From: Bacillota bacterium
GTDB lineage: Bacteria > Bacillota_I > Bacilli_A > RF39 > UBA660
Direction of reading: 5' to 3'
DNA length: 55,057 bases
Assembly: GCA_015059445.1 (NCBI GenBank)
Contig: SVAK01000003.1
Span: 1-55,057, forward strand
Numbering within the stretch: the first letter of the stretch is position 1; every line of letters starts with the position of its first letter. Of the stretch, positions 52,881 through 55,057 are shown piece by piece. A program made the position numbers and the translations under genes. Below the pieces are notes generated by a model that saw only the letters and a program-made list of their open reading frames with translations, was not told the origin of the DNA and ran no database searches.

Positions 52881-52910
52881 AAATATAATTTATAAAATTG
52901 ATGGTTTTAT

Positions 52911-52939
52911 TTGACTAAAAATAAATTTTTGAATATAAT
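52911..52939 (+). promoter_or_regulatory. Promoter of the ileS T-box operon
   Basis: TTGACT (52911-52916), 17 bases, TATAAT (52934-52939). Confidence 0.85.
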
Positions 52940-52945
52940 ATGAAG

Positions 52946-53175
52946 TGTAATTCAAGACATTGAACAAGACACGTAAATTAAAATAATTTAAAGAGAGTTA
53001 GTAGAATTGGTGCGATGCTAATAAATGACGTTTAATTTATATCACTTGGGAGTTGATTATTTGAAATGATAGTAAAATGATCCGTTGATGGCGTTAACAT
53101 ACTAAGGTGAAATAATAGTTCATAAAATAAGGTGGTACCACGGTAAGTCGTCCTTATGTTTATGAACTTTTTTTA
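52946..53175 (+). ncRNA. T-box leader, isoleucine type (specifier AUC)
   Basis: The conserved AAGGTGGTACCACGG is at 53129-53143. Stem I has AGAGAG near 52992, and ATC at 53041-53043 lies before ACTTGGGAG at the position of the specifier, matching isoleucine. The terminator pairs AGTTCATAAAATAAGG (53117-53132) with CCTTATGTTTATGAACT (53152-53168), followed by a T run. It controls ileS. Confidence 0.92.
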
Positions 53176-53193
53176 TTATAGGAAGGTGATTGT

Positions 53194-55057
53194 ATGAAGA
53201 ATTTTGAAAGTCTAGATAATAGAGAAGTGGCACTAGTAGAAAATACTATTAGAGAACGTTTTCTAAAGGATAATATTTTAGATAGATGTATCGAAAACAG
53301 AAAAGATGCTCCTTATTGGGTTTTCTATGATGGACCAGCTACAGCCAATGGTATGCCAGGATTACATCATATGTTAGCAAAATTCTTAAAAGATAGTTTT
53401 TGTAAATATAAAACTATGCAAGGATATAAAGTTTTAAGAAAAGTAGGATGGGATACTCACGGATTACCAGTAGAAGTTCAAGTTGAAAAAAAATTAGGCT
53501 TTTCTGGTAAAGGTGATATTGAAAAATATGGGATTAAAGAATTTAACGAAGAATGTAGAAAAGCTGTTTGGGAAAATGAAAAAGCATTTTGTGATTTAAC
53601 AAATGTAATGGGGCAATTTATTGATTTGGAAAATAGATATATAACTTATGATAATAGTTATATTGAAACTGAATGGTGGATACTAAAGAAATTTTTTGAT
53701 GAAGGTTTATTTTATGAAGGAAGTAAAATTTTACCATACTGCCCTAGGTGCGGTACAGGGCTTGCATCACATGAAGTAGCCCAAGGTTATAAAGAAGTTT
53801 CAGTTGATACTGTAATTGTTCCAATGAAGAAAAAAGATAGTGATATATATTTCTTAGTTTGGACAACAACGCCATGGACCTTATTAGCTAACGTTGCTAT
53901 TTGTGTTAATCCAAATGAGTCATATGTATTATGCGAGTCAATGGGATATAAATTTATAGTAGCTGAAAAATTAGCTTCTAAAGTTTTAGGCGATGATTAT
54001 AAAGTATTAGAAACATATACTGGAAAAGATTTAGAATATACAGAGTATGAACAATTAATTCCAGAGCTTACTGTAGATAAAAAAGCGTTCTTTGTTACAT
54101 GTGATACTTATGTAACTATGGAAGATGGTACTGGTATAGTGCATATTGCTCCAGCTTTTGGTGCAGATGATGCAAATGTAGGAAAAAATTATAATTTGCC
54201 GTATTTAAATCCTGTTGGAGAAGATGGATGTTATAATGTTGGGCCTTGGAAGGGAATGCTTGTATTTGATGCTGACTTAGAAGTTATTAAATATTTAAAA
54301 GCTAATGACAAATTATTTAAAAAACAAAAAATAGTTCATAATTATCCACATTGTTGGAGATGTAAATCACCACTTATTTATTATTCTAAGCCATCATTTT
54401 ATTTAGAAGTAACTAAACTAAAAGAACAAATTATAGAAAATAATAAAACAGTTAATTGGTATCCTGCATTTGTTGGTGAAAAGAGATTTGGGAACTGGTT
54501 AGAAAATTTAAATGACTGGGCAATATCTCGTAGTCGTTATTGGGGAACACCACTTCCATTATGGCGTTGTTCTTGTGGACATGATGAAATGATTGGATCA
54601 CGCGCTCAACTTGTGGAAAGAGCAATCGAAAATATTGATGAATCCATCGATTTACATAGACCATATGTAGATGATGTTCATATAACTTGTCCTGATTGTG
54701 GCCAAGAAATGACTCGTGTAAAAGATGTAATTGATTGTTGGTTTGATTCAGGAGCAATGCCTTTTGCTCAATATCATTATCCATTTGAAAATGTTGAATT
54801 ATTTAACTCACAATTTCCGGCTGATTTTATTTGTGAGGGGATTGACCAAACAAGAGGATGGTTTTATTCATTGTTAGTAATATCAACATTTCTAAAAGGG
54901 TGTTCACCATATAAAAATGTTTTGGTTAATGAACTGTTACTAGATAAGAATGGACAAAAAATGCATAAGTCGAAAGGTAATGCGATTGAACCATTTAGTA
55001 TAATGGAAAAATATGGTGCAGATACAGTAAGATGGTATCTTCCGTATGTGTCACCAG
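53194..55057 (+). CDS. ileS: Isoleucine--tRNA ligase, type 2-like (3' end beyond window)
   Basis: The first 621 residues of a class I synthetase. The HIGH-equivalent motif is GLHH (residues 58-59 are His) in DGPATANGMPGLHHMLAKF. The editing domain begins near FLVWTTTPWTLLANVAI; a zinc-type CPRCG is near residue 185, WRCKSPLIYY and WAISRSRYWGTPLP follow, then GIDQTRGWFYS, and the KMSKS loop appears as KMHKSKGNAI near residue 589. These features fit the eukaryote-like type 2 IleRS, a group that includes mupirocin-tolerant enzymes. The start follows GGAAGGTGAT. The frame stays open to the window end. Confidence 0.92.
   Translation, partial: MKNFESLDNREVALVENTIRERFLKDNILDRCIENRKDAPYWVFYDGPATANGMPGLHHMLAKFLKDSFCKYKTMQGYKVLRKVGWDTHGLPVEVQVEKKLGFSGKGDIEKYGIKEFNEECRKAVWENEKAFCDLTNVMGQFIDLENRYITYDNSYIETEWWILKKFFDEGLFYEGSKILPYCPRCGTGLASHEVAQGYKEVSVDTVIVPMKKKDSDIYFLVWTTTPWTLLANVAICVNPNESYVLCESMGYKFIVAEKLASKVLGDDYKVLETYTGKDLEYTEYEQLIPELTVDKKAFFVTCDTYVTMEDGTGIVHIAPAFGADDANVGKNYNLPYLNPVGEDGCYNVGPWKGMLVFDADLEVIKYLKANDKLFKKQKIVHNYPHCWRCKSPLIYYSKPSFYLEVTKLKEQIIENNKTVNWYPAFVGEKRFGNWLENLNDWAISRSRYWGTPLPLWRCSCGHDEMIGSRAQLVERAIENIDESIDLHRPYVDDVHITCPDCGQEMTRVKDVIDCWFDSGAMPFAQYHYPFENVELFNSQFPADFICEGIDQTRGWFYSLLVISTFLKGCSPYKNVLVNELLLDKNGQKMHKSKGNAIEPFSIMEKYGADTVRWYLPYVSP

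Noticed and set aside
1-55057. Mycoplasma genetic code (UGA = Trp)
   Set aside because: Every Trp codon in the conserved proteins examined is TGG, and TGA acts as stop in gerAA and the 505-residue gene.

Overview
The window is about 55 kb of very A+T-rich bacterial chromosome, densely coding on both strands, with typical Bacillota housekeeping content. It has the DnaB/DnaI primosome, the RNase Y and RNase J pair, YlxM with FtsY and Ffh, T-box leaders in front of leuS and ileS, Shine-Dalgarno sites of the AGGTGAT type, and sigma-A promoters close to TTGACA-17-TATAAT. MurE carries the DNPR signature of meso-diaminopimelate ligases, and a gerA-type germinant receptor operon is present. UGA is a stop and no gene is broken by in-frame UGA, so the genetic code is the standard bacterial one (table 11), not the Mycoplasma code. 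The best guess is an uncultured Bacilli-class, probably gut-associated, lineage near the RF39/Erysipelotrichia/Mollicutes branch, with spore-germination genes. This placement is inferred from gene content and not from a tree.

Layout. 1-4.2 kb: the tail of a gene, a transglutaminase-like protein, a stand-alone NIF3/YqfO PII-like domain, a LigD-type phosphoesterase-polymerase protein without a ligase domain, a decayed gene, a MarR regulator and tRNA-Gly(UCC). 4.3-7.5 kb: an operon of an E2-like acyltransferase, an acyl-CoA ligase and a PlsC-type acyltransferase. 7.5-16.1 kb: murE, trpS, a GH31 glycosidase, then a Leu T-box unit encoding a small membrane protein and a LeuRS with a Nudix domain inserted in its editing domain. 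16.4-26.5 kb: dnaB-dnaI, recA, rny, rnj (reverse), ftsY-ylxM-ffh and a membrane-anchored hypothetical. 26.6-34.7 kb: an M3-like peptidase (reverse), engB, der, a ZIP metal transporter, a strongly driven TasA/camelysin-like secreted protein and five type IV pilin-like genes. Three of the pilin genes are tandem paralogues whose 5' ends are nearly identical at DNA level. 34.7-39.5 kb: nfo, a DUF2624 protein, a class B PBP, rpmG, efp, then a roughly 300-nt structured non-coding RNA with a perfect consensus promoter and its own terminator. 39.5-43 kb: gerAA-gerAC-gerAB on the minus strand. 43-47.5 kb: VanY-type carboxypeptidase, RlmD-type methyltransferase, CapA, and the remains of three genes shortened by internal deletions. 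47.6-55 kb: an unrecognised two-gene operon, deoD, phosphomannomutase (reverse), another unrecognised pair ending in an XRE regulator, and a type-2-like ileS behind an Ile T-box that runs off the window end.

The most interesting items are the LeuRS-Nudix fusion, the unassigned structured RNA at 38772-39068, the tandem pilin cassettes with apparent recent gene conversion, the ligase-less LigD, and the acyltransferase with Glu in place of the catalytic His. No CRISPR array, insertion sequence, prophage or obvious defence island was seen.
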